From: Mycolicibacterium peregrinum
Lineage (GTDB): Bacteria > Actinomycetota > Actinomycetes > Mycobacteriales > Mycobacteriaceae
DNA length: 64,000 bases
Assembly (NCBI RefSeq): GCF_002102345.1
Contig: NZ_LQPP01000040.1
Coordinates: 62,001-126,000, forward strand
Direction of reading: 5' to 3'
In this document: piece after piece, positions 27,733 to 35,427 of the stretch
Layout: every line of letters starts with the position of its first letter
How positions within the stretch are numbered: the stretch's first letter is position 1
Program-made: the position numbers and the translations under genes
Notes under the pieces: model-generated
Databases searched by the model: none
Seen by the model: the letters and a program-made list of their open reading frames with translations, nothing else
Told to the model about the DNA's origin: nothing

Positions 27733-28307
27733 CTGCCGGCGCGTCTGCGCGCTCTGAACTCCCGGTTCTTCAGCATGTTCCCGCAGCTGGACATGTCGCA
27801 CCAGGTACCGCCGTGGTTGCGGGACCGGTCATAGAACGCCCACGTGCATTCGTCGTTCGCACATGCCTTCAAGCGGGTCCAGGTACCGTCCCGTTGCGCG
27901 TCGCGCATCACCAGCAGCAGCTCGAGCAGGCGCTCACCCACATTCTCGCCCGCGGCTGACAACTGCACCTGCCCGTCAGGGGCCAGCTCGACCTTCGCGG
28001 TCGAGGTATCGGTGAGCGCCTTCAGCACCGCGAGGTGATCGGCCTGCGGTGCCGGGCCGCCGGTGTGGTGGATCAGCAGCGCACGAAGCGCCTCGCGCAC
28101 CTTTCGCACCAGGTCGAGCTCGGCGTCCGTCGGGCTGGCACCGGCAGCGAGCAATCCGTTGGCGACCAGCCACGGTGTTGCGTCGTCGGGATGGGCGAGG
28201 CGATCTGTTCCGGCAGGCAGTTCGATCGTGTTGACCAAGGCCTGGATCCGGGCCAGCGGCCCGGGCGCGGGCTTGGTCTCGGTGTCACCGGTCCACCTCG
28301 TCGTCAT
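27729..28307 (-). CDS. CGNR zinc-finger protein (ABATE domain), putative transcriptional regulator
   Basis: 192 residues. The N-terminal ABATE domain (LVNTIELPAGTDRL) is followed by a C-terminal CGNR zinc finger: CANDECTW..., RSRNHGGTWC, SSCGNMLKNREF. The paired cysteines and CGN motif fit zinc binding and DNA contact. The family is abundant in actinobacteria with mostly unknown targets. It is divergent from the small gene at 28427. Confidence 0.88.
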   Translation of the reverse strand: MTTRWTGDTETKPAPGPLARIQALVNTIELPAGTDRLAHPDDATPWLVANGLLAAGASPTDAELDLVRKVREALRALLIHHTGGPAPQADHLAVLKALTDTSTAKVELAPDGQVQLSAAGENVGERLLELLLVMRDAQRDGTWTRLKACANDECTWAFYDRSRNHGGTWCDMSSCGNMLKNREFRARRRAGS

Positions 28308-28426
28308 GACACCAGCGTACCGCCGTGACCGTTAAAATGGTTTGACTAGTCACTCATGACCGGCGTACGTTTTTAGGTAGTCATGATCAACGGACTCGGG
28401 CACCACGGAAACTACGAGGTATCGCC

Positions 28427-28900
28427 ATGAACGACAACCGAATTTCTGCGACACCGGCGCTCACACCCCGTCGTCCACCCGTCCCCCGCCGCCCGTCCAT
28501 CCGGGCCCGCCTGACCGCACGGATTAGATCCGGCCGTCTCGACGCCATGCTGGCCGTCGGCACCCCGACGCCTCCGGGAAGCGCCATCGCGGCCCGCGCC
28601 GCACGACTCACGTCGATCACCGAGCGTGTTGCCATCGCCCGGGTGTTACGCCGCTGCGTACACGAGAGCGCCAACGACACCGTCGTCTGGTCGTCACGAA
28701 TACCGTTGCACCGAAAGAACATTGCTGCAGCCGAGACGACCATCGATGCCATCACCCTTCGGCTGCATTCGCCGCTGCCGGTGAATGCGCGCGGGATGGC
28801 CCGCCTCAACAGGGTGATCAACGACGGGCTCGGCCCTCTGTACGCCTACGGCCACGGCGATCTCGACGGTCGACTGGGCGCCGCGCTCGCCGCGCTCTGA
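28427..28900 (+). CDS. Conserved hypothetical basic protein
   Basis: 157 residues, Arg-rich at the N-terminus (TPRRPPVPRRPSIRARLTARIR) with a helical C-terminal half (AETTIDAITLRLHSP...). It has no signal peptide, membrane segment or known motif. An in-frame ATG at 28427 follows a region with a perfect 10-bp palindrome (TGACTAGTCA, 28343-28352). The function is not recognised. Confidence 0.6.
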   Translation: MNDNRISATPALTPRRPPVPRRPSIRARLTARIRSGRLDAMLAVGTPTPPGSAIAARAARLTSITERVAIARVLRRCVHESANDTVVWSSRIPLHRKNIAAAETTIDAITLRLHSPLPVNARGMARLNRVINDGLGPLYAYGHGDLDGRLGAALAAL

Positions 28901-28909
28901 AGCTCCCCG

Positions 28910-29929
28910 CTACCCGCGGAGCACCGCCGCGCCCGCGATGCGGCCGGCACTGAGGTCAGCCAGCGCCTCATCGGCGCGGTCCAGGGCGTACTCGGGGGTG
29001 CTGACCGCCATCCGGTGCGCGCCGGCGAATGCCAGGAAATCGCGGGCATCGGCGCGGGTATTTGCGGTCACCGAGCGGATCTCCCGTTCCTGGAACAGGT
29101 GCCGTTGATAGTTCAAGGCCGGGATGTCGCTGAGGTGGATACCCGCGATCGCCAGGACGCCGCCGCGATCCAGGGCCGCCAGCGCAGGCAGCACCAGATC
29201 CCCCACCGGGGCGAAGAGGATTGCGGCATCCAACGGCTCGGGCGGCATGTCGGCACTGCCCTGCACCGACGACGCGCCCAGCGCCAGGGCGAGTTCGCGG
29301 GCCCGCTCGCCACGGGTCATCACATGCACGCGGGCCCCCTGCGCCAACGCCACCTGCGCCGTCAGGTGGGCACTGCCGCCGAAACCGTAGAGTCCCAACC
29401 GTCCAGCCGACGGTAGGTCGGTGCGCAGCAGGGCGCGATAGCCGATGATGCCGGCGCACAGCAGCGGAGCCAGCTCGACATCGGAATATCCGGTCGGTAA
29501 CCGCAGGGCGAATGCCGCCGGGACGGTGGTGAAGTCGGCGTAACCGCCGTCGGCATCCCAGCCAGTGTAAAGCGAGGACGGACAGAGATTCTCCCGTCCG
29601 CGGAGGCAGTAGACACACTGCCCGCAGGTGTGCCGCAGCCACGCCACACCAACCCGATCACCGACGGCGAACCCGCCGCCCGCCTCGGCACCGACCGCGA
29701 CGACCTCTCCGACGACCTCATGCCCGGGGATCACCCGTGGCCGGTGCACTGCCAAATCCCCTTCGGCCACATGCAGATCGGTACGACACACCCCGCAGGC
29801 CAGGACCTTGACGAGCAGTTCGTCAGGCCCCGGCTGCGGGGTGGACACGGTAACCCGTTGCAGCGGATGGGAACTCACCGGACCGGGGGCCACGACCTGC
29901 CAGGCCGTCATGGTCCCCGTGTCCATCAT
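28910..29929 (-). CDS. adhA: Zinc-dependent alcohol dehydrogenase (Rv1862 AdhA type)
   Basis: 339 residues. The catalytic zinc ligands are in ACGVCRTDLH and PGHEVVGEV. The structural zinc Cys set lies in CGQCVYCLRGRENLC, and the Rossmann glycines in LYGFGGSAHL. It oxidises primary alcohols or reduces aldehydes with NAD(P) in the cytoplasm. It follows the GlsB-type membrane gene by about 10 bp on the same strand, as in M. tuberculosis (Rv1861-Rv1862). ATG 29911 (MTAWQVV) is an alternative start that would match shorter relatives. Confidence 0.9.
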   Translation of the reverse strand: MMDTGTMTAWQVVAPGPVSSHPLQRVTVSTPQPGPDELLVKVLACGVCRTDLHVAEGDLAVHRPRVIPGHEVVGEVVAVGAEAGGGFAVGDRVGVAWLRHTCGQCVYCLRGRENLCPSSLYTGWDADGGYADFTTVPAAFALRLPTGYSDVELAPLLCAGIIGYRALLRTDLPSAGRLGLYGFGGSAHLTAQVALAQGARVHVMTRGERARELALALGASSVQGSADMPPEPLDAAILFAPVGDLVLPALAALDRGGVLAIAGIHLSDIPALNYQRHLFQEREIRSVTANTRADARDFLAFAGAHRMAVSTPEYALDRADEALADLSAGRIAGAAVLRG

Positions 29930-29939
29930 CGACGCCGGA

Positions 29940-30242
29940 TCAGTTGCCTCTGCGGACCAGTCCGACGAGCCAGAGCAGAATCACCGACCCGAGGATGGCA
30001 GTGAACAGGGTGAACCACCAGCCGCCGCCTCCGGTGTTGAGGAAGAAGCTGAGCAGGAATCCACCGATGAGCGCACCGATCACGCCGATGACAATGTTCA
30101 TCAGAATGCCGGAGCCACCGCCTTTGACGATCTTGCCGGCGATCCAGCCGGCGATCGCACCGATGATGATGTAGCCGATCCAGCCGACGCTGGTGAGCGT
30201 GGAGGAACGAGCCAGGATTTCGGTTGCCGCCATTACATCCAT
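29940..30242 (-). CDS. GlsB/YeaQ/YmgE (transglycosylase-associated) small membrane protein (Rv1861 type)
   Basis: 100 residues from ATG 30242, with AGGAG about 8 bases upstream. Three Gly-rich transmembrane helices show the family pattern: IGYIIIGAIAGWIAGKIVKG, IVIGVIGALIGGFLL, and a final VILLWLVGLVRR. Members are small stress-associated inner-membrane proteins of unclear function. It lies between apa and adhA on the same strand. Confidence 0.88.
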   Translation of the reverse strand: MDVMAATEILARSSTLTSVGWIGYIIIGAIAGWIAGKIVKGGGSGILMNIVIGVIGALIGGFLLSFFLNTGGGGWWFTLFTAILGSVILLWLVGLVRRGN

Positions 30243-30358
30243 TACAGGTCTCCTACCTGTCACTGGCTATGCCCAGCGGGCTCGCTGAGCCACACCCCAG
30301 ATGTACCTCCCGAACGTAACAATTCGGTTGGCCAAATGGGAACGATCAGCGCTCAGCG

Positions 30359-31411
30359 TCAGGCCGGGGGCTGCATCTCCGGCGGAGCGTTGGTGACCGG
30401 GACCGGCACGCCGACACCCGGGTGCGCCGGGTCGGCCGGCGGTGGCGGCGCGTTGGGGTCGGGAGCGGCCGACGCCGGCGGCGTCCACGGCCGGATCGAG
30501 TTGGCCAGGGTCGCGGCGGCCGCCTTGTCCACCGGATGGCTCGCCGAACCCAGCCAGACCACGAACCAGCGTTCCGGAGCCCGCTGTCCGCGCGGGGTGC
30601 CCGGGGCCGGCGGTGCGCCGACCACGCCGGCCCAGATCTGGCCGTTGGGCTTGTTGGTGTCGGTGAACTTCACCTCGTAGTAGGAGGCGACGCCGGACAG
30701 CCCGTTGGCGTCGAGCGGCACGGTCTCCTGGTTCACCCGGGTCCCGGGGAACGGCATGAAGAACTCACCCATATCGGAGGCCAGCCGGACCGCGGCCTTC
30801 GCATTGTCGGCCTCGGCGCCCGCGAACAGCTTCAGGTCCAGGCGGCCCAGCAGCACGCTGGTGTCGTTCGGCGGCTCGGGGGTGCCCTCGGGCGGAAGCT
30901 TGGTCAACAACGCCTGCCCGTAGGACAACTGGGTCGCGTCAGACACCTTCCATCCACCGGGTACGACATAGCTGAAGCCGCCGGCGGCGTTGTCCACGCG
31001 GCCGGGTTCCGGCGCGGGGGCCGGGGCGGGAGCGTTCGGGTCGGCCGGTGCGGGTGCGGGTGCGTTGGGATCGACAGGCGGAGCCGGAACCGGTGCTCCA
31101 GGGGCGGGCGCCGGAGCCGGAGCGCCAGGTGCAGGTGCAGGTGCAGGTGCAGGTGCGGGTGCTCCGGGAGCCGGAGCGGGTGCAGGTGCGGGTGCTCCGG
31201 GAGCCGGAGCGGGTGCAGGCGCGGCCGGCGCCGGGGCAGGCGCTCCGGGCACAGCGGGGGCGGGCGCCGGTGCCGGGGGCACCGGCTCGGGATCCGCATA
31301 CGCCACCGCCGGCAGCGCAACAGCCGCGGCGGTCGCGCCGGTCATCGCAACCAGCGCCAGCTTCTTCGACAGACCTCTGCGCCGATGTGACATCGCATCC
31401 GACTCGTCCAT
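30359..31411 (-). CDS. apa: Ala/Pro-rich secreted antigen Apa (fibronectin attachment protein type)
   Basis: 350 residues. A signal peptide (KKLALVAMTGATAAAVALPAVAYA) precedes DPEP, the mature start of Apa proteins. A long Ala/Pro low-complexity region (about residues 45-145) is followed by the conserved FAP domain (GGFSYVVPGGW, DMGEFFMPFPGTRVNQE, YEVKFTDTNKPNGQIW). It is exported, glycosylated in M. tuberculosis, and binds host fibronectin. The Pro-rich part is longer than in M. tuberculosis and contains tandem DNA repeats. ATG 31393 is an alternative start. It lies downstream of modBC, as in M. tuberculosis. Confidence 0.94.
   Translation of the reverse strand: MDESDAMSHRRRGLSKKLALVAMTGATAAAVALPAVAYADPEPVPPAPAPAPAVPGAPAPAPAAPAPAPAPGAPAPAPAPAPGAPAPAPAPAPAPGAPAPAPAPGAPVPAPPVDPNAPAPAPADPNAPAPAPAPEPGRVDNAAGGFSYVVPGGWKVSDATQLSYGQALLTKLPPEGTPEPPNDTSVLLGRLDLKLFAGAEADNAKAAVRLASDMGEFFMPFPGTRVNQETVPLDANGLSGVASYYEVKFTDTNKPNGQIWAGVVGAPPAPGTPRGQRAPERWFVVWLGSASHPVDKAAAATLANSIRPWTPPASAAPDPNAPPPPADPAHPGVGVPVPVTNAPPEMQPPA
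31131..31214. repeat. Tandem repeats inside apa
   Basis: Four copies of the 6-bp unit GCAGGT (31131-31154) run into two perfect copies of a 33-bp unit (31149-31181 and 31182-31214). They encode Ala/Pro blocks of the secreted antigen. Such repeats can expand or contract by slippage. Confidence 0.85.
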
Positions 31412-31428
31412 GGGGAAGAAACTACCGT

Positions 31429-31442
31429 GTTACGGCCGTGAC
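31429..31442. promoter_or_regulatory. Near-palindromic GTNAC element upstream of apa
   Basis: GTTACGGCCGTGAC is a palindrome with one non-matching pair and lies 18-31 bp before the apa start. Read on the minus strand it contains GTCAC and GTAAC 9 bp apart, reminiscent of response-regulator direct repeats such as MtrA sites. The factor is not identified. Confidence 0.35.
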
Positions 31443-31651
31443 GCAAGTGTGAGTTGCTCTTAGAGTGCTCAAAATCGAGATTGCTGCCCACAGCAAATAG
31501 CCAGATAAACATGCAAACGATTGATTGCTGACGCGCGGGTGTGTCGGGCGCCACGCCGGAGCTGGCAACCCGCCTCAGGACACTCCCCGCGCCGGACCCT
31601 CAACAGGTGATTCGGACCTCCGCATGCCCGCGTTACGCCGCGAACCGCGAG

Positions 31652-32740
31652 TCACTTCCGGTGCCCCGCAGGGTGGACGGCAACCTCCTGCGCCTTCACG
31701 GAGAAATACACCGTGTCGCCCGGCGCCAGCCGTAGCTCGGCCGCCGATTCCGCGGTGATGTCGGCAGCCAGGCCCGGCGCACCGTCAAGCTGCTCATCGG
31801 CCCGCACCCGGATACCAGGACCCCGGCTGTCGAGCTCGGCGACCGTCACCGCCACGGTATTGCGCGGACTTCCATGCGGTTCGTCGCGGTACACCGAGAC
31901 CGACGCCGGCGAGAACAGGGCGACGGCCGGTGCGCCGCGCTGCACATCGGCCGCCGGCTTGCCGTGCCAGTTCGAATCCCACGAGGTGGTCAGCACGCCA
32001 TCGGCGCCGGCCGTGCCGCCGATCAGGTTGACACCGGCGAACCTCGCCGCGAAGTGACTCTTCGGTGTTGCCAATACCTCTGCAACAGAACCGCTTTCAA
32101 CGATGCCCCCATCCTCCACCACGATCACCTGATCGGCCAGCGTCAGGACGTCGAGCAGCTCATGGGTGATCAGCACCGCGCACCTGCCGCCAACTGCCAG
32201 AACCCGGCGCAGCACCTTGCGCATCGACGCTGCCACCGCCACGTCCAACCCCGCCAGCGGTTCGTCGAGCAGCAGGACCTCGGGATCGGCGGCCAGTGCC
32301 CGGGCCAGTGCCACCCGCTGCGCCTGGCCGCCGGACAGCCGGCGAGGTCGCCGGTCGGCCAGATCGACCGCGTCGACCTCGGCCAACCACCGACGGGCAT
32401 TCTCGTGGGCGGCGCGGCGGCCGGCCCGGCTCCCACTCCGCGCACCGAATGCCACGTTGGCCAGCACGCTCAGGTGCGGAAACAGCAGCGGGTTCTGTAA
32501 CAGCAAGCCGACCCGGCGGGCATGCGTCGGCACCTGCACGCCGGCCGCGGAATCGGTCAGCACCCGTTCGCCCACCCGCACACTCCCGGCGTCGAGGCCG
32601 ACCAGTCCGACAATCGCGTGCAGTGTCGTCGACTTTCCCGCGCCGTTGGGGCCGAGTACCGCCAGCACCTCCCCTGCCGCCACATCGAATTCCAGGTCCA
32701 GGCCACGGCTTTCGACGACGGCGCGCACGTGAAGCGTCAT
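31652..32740 (-). CDS. modC: Molybdate ABC transporter ATP-binding protein
   Basis: 362 residues from the ATG that overlaps the modB stop (ATGA); ATG 32746 is an alternative. Walker A is GPNGAGKSTT, the signature is LSGGQAQRVALARAL, and Walker B is VLLLDEPLAGLD; the H-loop His is in LITHELLD. A C-terminal molybdate-sensing MOP-like domain (about residues 290-355: GSPRNTVAVTVAEL..., GDTVYFSVKAQEVAVHP) is present, which is specific for ModC. It energises uptake through ModB. apa follows about 240 bp downstream on the same strand. Confidence 0.93.
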   Translation of the reverse strand: MTLHVRAVVESRGLDLEFDVAAGEVLAVLGPNGAGKSTTLHAIVGLVGLDAGSVRVGERVLTDSAAGVQVPTHARRVGLLLQNPLLFPHLSVLANVAFGARSGSRAGRRAAHENARRWLAEVDAVDLADRRPRRLSGGQAQRVALARALAADPEVLLLDEPLAGLDVAVAASMRKVLRRVLAVGGRCAVLITHELLDVLTLADQVIVVEDGGIVESGSVAEVLATPKSHFAARFAGVNLIGGTAGADGVLTTSWDSNWHGKPAADVQRGAPAVALFSPASVSVYRDEPHGSPRNTVAVTVAELDSRGPGIRVRADEQLDGAPGLAADITAESAAELRLAPGDTVYFSVKAQEVAVHPAGHRK

Positions 32741-33531
32741 GTCCATCCACCCACCCGCAGCCGGCGACTGCCCAGCCCGACGACGACCACCGCCGCCACC
32801 GCCACCAACAGCACCGACAACGCCACGGCGGCGTCAGCGTCGCTCTCGCGCTGCAGATAGATCTCCAGCGGCAAGGTGCGGGTCACCCCCTGGCGCGATC
32901 CCGCGAACGTCAACGTGGCACCGAACTCGCCCAGGGACCGCGCGAAGGCCAGGACAGCCCCGGAGACCAGGCCCGGCCCCAGCAGCGGCAGCGTCACCCG
33001 CCACCACACGGTTCCCGGCGATGCGCCCAGCGTCGCCGCCACGACCTCGAAATCGGTGCCCGCAGTGCGGGCCGCGCCCTCCAGCGAGATGACCAGGAAC
33101 GGCAGCGAGACGAAGGTCTGTGCGAGCACCACCGCCACCGTCGTGAACGCGATGTGCACCCCGGCGGCCTCCAGGTACCGGCCCACCAGCCCGAGCCGCC
33201 CAAATGCGTACAGCAGCGCGATGCCACCGACCACGGGCGGCAGCACCAGCGGCAGCAGGATCAACGGTCGCACGATCCGGGCGACGGATCCGGTGCTGCG
33301 GGCCAGCACCAGGGCCAACGGGACCCCGAACAGCACACACAGCACCATGCTGGCCAGCGACGTCTTCAAGCTGAGCGTCAACGCAGCCATGGACGACGGA
33401 CTGGAGATCAGCGACCCGAACTGCGGCCAGTCCACCTTTGCCACCATCGCGACCAGTGGCAGCACGACAAAGATCGCGCCCACCGCGGCCGGGACATAAA
33501 TCCAGCGCGGAAGACGTGGTGAATTCGTCAC
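32737..33531 (-). CDS. modB: Molybdate ABC transporter permease
   Basis: 264 residues with about six transmembrane helices and the cytoplasmic EAA loop (EGAARTAGTDFEVVAATLGAS) that docks on ModC. Start GTG 33531 overlaps the stop of an 18-codon frame upstream (GTGA). The periplasmic binding protein gene modA, which precedes modB in M. tuberculosis, is absent here; the next gene upstream is the divergent SDR. ModA would have to be supplied from elsewhere for transport. Confidence 0.92.
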   Translation of the reverse strand: MTNSPRLPRWIYVPAAVGAIFVVLPLVAMVAKVDWPQFGSLISSPSSMAALTLSLKTSLASMVLCVLFGVPLALVLARSTGSVARIVRPLILLPLVLPPVVGGIALLYAFGRLGLVGRYLEAAGVHIAFTTVAVVLAQTFVSLPFLVISLEGAARTAGTDFEVVAATLGASPGTVWWRVTLPLLGPGLVSGAVLAFARSLGEFGATLTFAGSRQGVTRTLPLEIYLQRESDADAAVALSVLLVAVAAVVVVGLGSRRLRVGGWT

Positions 33532-33637
33532 GACGCAGCCCCACCGACCATGTCGACGCAGGTCGCAGCGCTGGGTCGGATCATCTCGGCAACCTTATGC
33601 GAGCCGCCCCTGGGCGCGCCGAGTTTCCTGACCTAGC

Positions 33638-33649
33638 TACTGTCCAGTA
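33638..33649. promoter_or_regulatory. Inverted repeat TACTG-N2-CAGTA between mod and SDR genes
   Basis: TACTGTCCAGTA is an inverted repeat with 5-bp arms in the divergent intergenic region, 107 bp upstream of modB and 61 bp upstream of the SDR gene. It has the size and symmetry of a TetR/GntR-type operator. No regulator gene is adjacent. Confidence 0.4.
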
Positions 33650-33709
33650 ACATTGGCCGATGGTCGCCCCCGTCCGGTGCGGTGACCCCCAGGTACACGG
33701 AGGTACATC

Positions 33710-34384
33710 ATGGCGGAGGTGCTGGTCACCGGCGGCGACACCGAACTCGGCCGCGCGATTGCGGCAGGTTTCCTCGATGCCGGCCACAACGTGATCATCG
33801 CCGGCGCCCGCCGCGAGGATCTCGAGTTGACGGCCAAGCAGCTCGACATCGCCTCGATCGTGTTCGACAACACCGATCCCGCCAGCGTGGAGACCGTCCG
33901 CGCCCAGTTCCCCCACCACCTCGACACCCTGGTCAACGTCCCGGCCCCGCAGTTCGAGGCCAAGGACCCCCGCACCTTCACGCTGGCCGATCAGGCCACC
34001 GCCTGGCGCCACGCGCTGGACGCCACCGTGGTCTCGGCCGTGCTGACCGTGCAGATCGTGGGCGACCAGTTGCGCTCGGGCGGTTCGATCGTCAACGTCG
34101 TGCCCGCCAGCCCGCGCGAAGGCAGCATCGAGGCCGCCGTCAAGGCCGCCCTCGGCGACTGGACCGCCGGTCAGGCCGCGTACTTCGGCACCCGCGGGAT
34201 CACCGTCAACGCCATCGCCCCAGGCCTCTCGGCCGAGCCCGGCTACGACGGCCTCGGCGCCACGCCGCCTTCGGTCGCCGATGAGTTCGCCCGTCTCGCA
34301 GTATTTTTGAGCACGCCGGCAGCTCGCCACATCACCGGGCAGACGATGCACGTCAGCCGCGGTTCGATGGCAACCCTGGGATAG
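33710..34384 (+). CDS. Short-chain dehydrogenase/reductase (Rv1856c type)
   Basis: 224 residues. The nucleotide-binding start is VLVTGGDTELGRAIAAGF rather than the usual TGxxxGIG, and the C-terminus (HITGQTMHVSRGS) is typical SDR. The classical YxxxK catalytic pair is not obvious (a Tyr occurs in QAAYFGTRGITVNAIAPG, where the normal Lys is absent), so activity may differ. GGAGGT lies 6 bases before ATG 33710. The F420-type oxidoreductase gene follows 18 bp later. Confidence 0.87.
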   Translation: MAEVLVTGGDTELGRAIAAGFLDAGHNVIIAGARREDLELTAKQLDIASIVFDNTDPASVETVRAQFPHHLDTLVNVPAPQFEAKDPRTFTLADQATAWRHALDATVVSAVLTVQIVGDQLRSGGSIVNVVPASPREGSIEAAVKAALGDWTAGQAAYFGTRGITVNAIAPGLSAEPGYDGLGATPPSVADEFARLAVFLSTPAARHITGQTMHVSRGSMATLG

Positions 34385-34402
34385 CGCGCTAGGGTCGGAG
34401 AA

Positions 34403-35329
34403 GTGACAATCCGACTCGGACTCCAGATCCCCAACTTCTCCTACGGCACCGGCGTTTCCGAACTCTTCCCGACCGTCATCGCCCAGGCGCAGGAAGCCGA
34501 GGCCGCCGGGTTCGACTCCGTCTTCGTGATGGACCACTTCTACCAGCTGCCGCAGATCGGCACTCCCGACCAGCCGATGCTGGAGGCCTACACGGCACTC
34601 GGCGCGCTGGCGACCGCCACGGAACGCGTGCAGCTGGGAACGCTGGTCACCGGCAATACGTACCGCAACCCCACCCTGCTGGCCAAGGCCATCACCACCC
34701 TCGACGTGGTGAGCGCCGGCCGGGCCATCCTCGGCATCGGCACCGGTTGGTTCGAACTCGAACACGACAGCCTGGGCTTCGAGTTCGGCACCTTCACCGA
34801 ACGTTTCAAGAAGCTTGACGAGGCACTGCAGATCATCCTGCCGATGCTCGAGGGAAAGCGCGCGACCTTCACCGGCACGTACTACCGGACCGAGGAGGCG
34901 TTCGCCGAACCTCGGTTCCGCGACCACATTCCGCTGATGATCGGTGGCAGCGGCGAGAAGAAGACGATCCCATTGGCGGCCCGGCACTTCGACCACCTCA
35001 ACATCATCGCGAACTTCGACGAGCTGCCCCGCAAGCTCGATGTGATCCGGCAGCAGTGTGAGCAGATCGACCGGGACCCGGCGACGCTGGAGACCAGCAT
35101 GCTTGTGATCGCGTTGATCGGCGAGCACTTCACCGCCGATGCCATCCCACCCGACTTCCAGCAACGTGCCGTGTTCGGCAGCGCCGAGCAGATCGCCGAA
35201 CAGCTGAAGACCAAGCTCTTCGATACCGGGGTCGACGGGGTCATCCTCAGTCCGGTGACCATGGGCGGTTACGTGCCCGGCGGCATCACCGAGGTCGCCG
35301 AGGCATTGAAACCCCTGATATCCGGGTAA
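34403..35329 (+). CDS. LLM-class F420-dependent oxidoreductase (Rv1855c type)
   Basis: 308 residues with a luciferase-like TIM barrel. RLGLQIPNFSYGTG start, LGTLVTGNTYRNP, ILGIGTGWFELEH and the IGGSGEKKT flavin-phosphate segment are characteristic of F420-binding members. The substrate is unknown. Start GTG 34403. It sits between the SDR gene and ndh in the same order as in M. tuberculosis. Confidence 0.9.
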   Translation: MTIRLGLQIPNFSYGTGVSELFPTVIAQAQEAEAAGFDSVFVMDHFYQLPQIGTPDQPMLEAYTALGALATATERVQLGTLVTGNTYRNPTLLAKAITTLDVVSAGRAILGIGTGWFELEHDSLGFEFGTFTERFKKLDEALQIILPMLEGKRATFTGTYYRTEEAFAEPRFRDHIPLMIGGSGEKKTIPLAARHFDHLNIIANFDELPRKLDVIRQQCEQIDRDPATLETSMLVIALIGEHFTADAIPPDFQQRAVFGSAEQIAEQLKTKLFDTGVDGVILSPVTMGGYVPGGITEVAEALKPLISG

Positions 35330-35427
35330 ACATTCGGTTCGGTTGCCCATCTCACCGCACAGGTCGGAATGGCGCCGACTAACCTAACGGTTATTACGAG
35401 TGGCAAACACGTTCGCGAGGAGCAGCA

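Noticed and set aside
33581..35350. 589-codon minus-strand frame across the SDR and F420-oxidoreductase genes, considered as a possible modA remnant
   Set aside because: Its translation shows no periplasmic-binding features and it is antisense to two clear genes.
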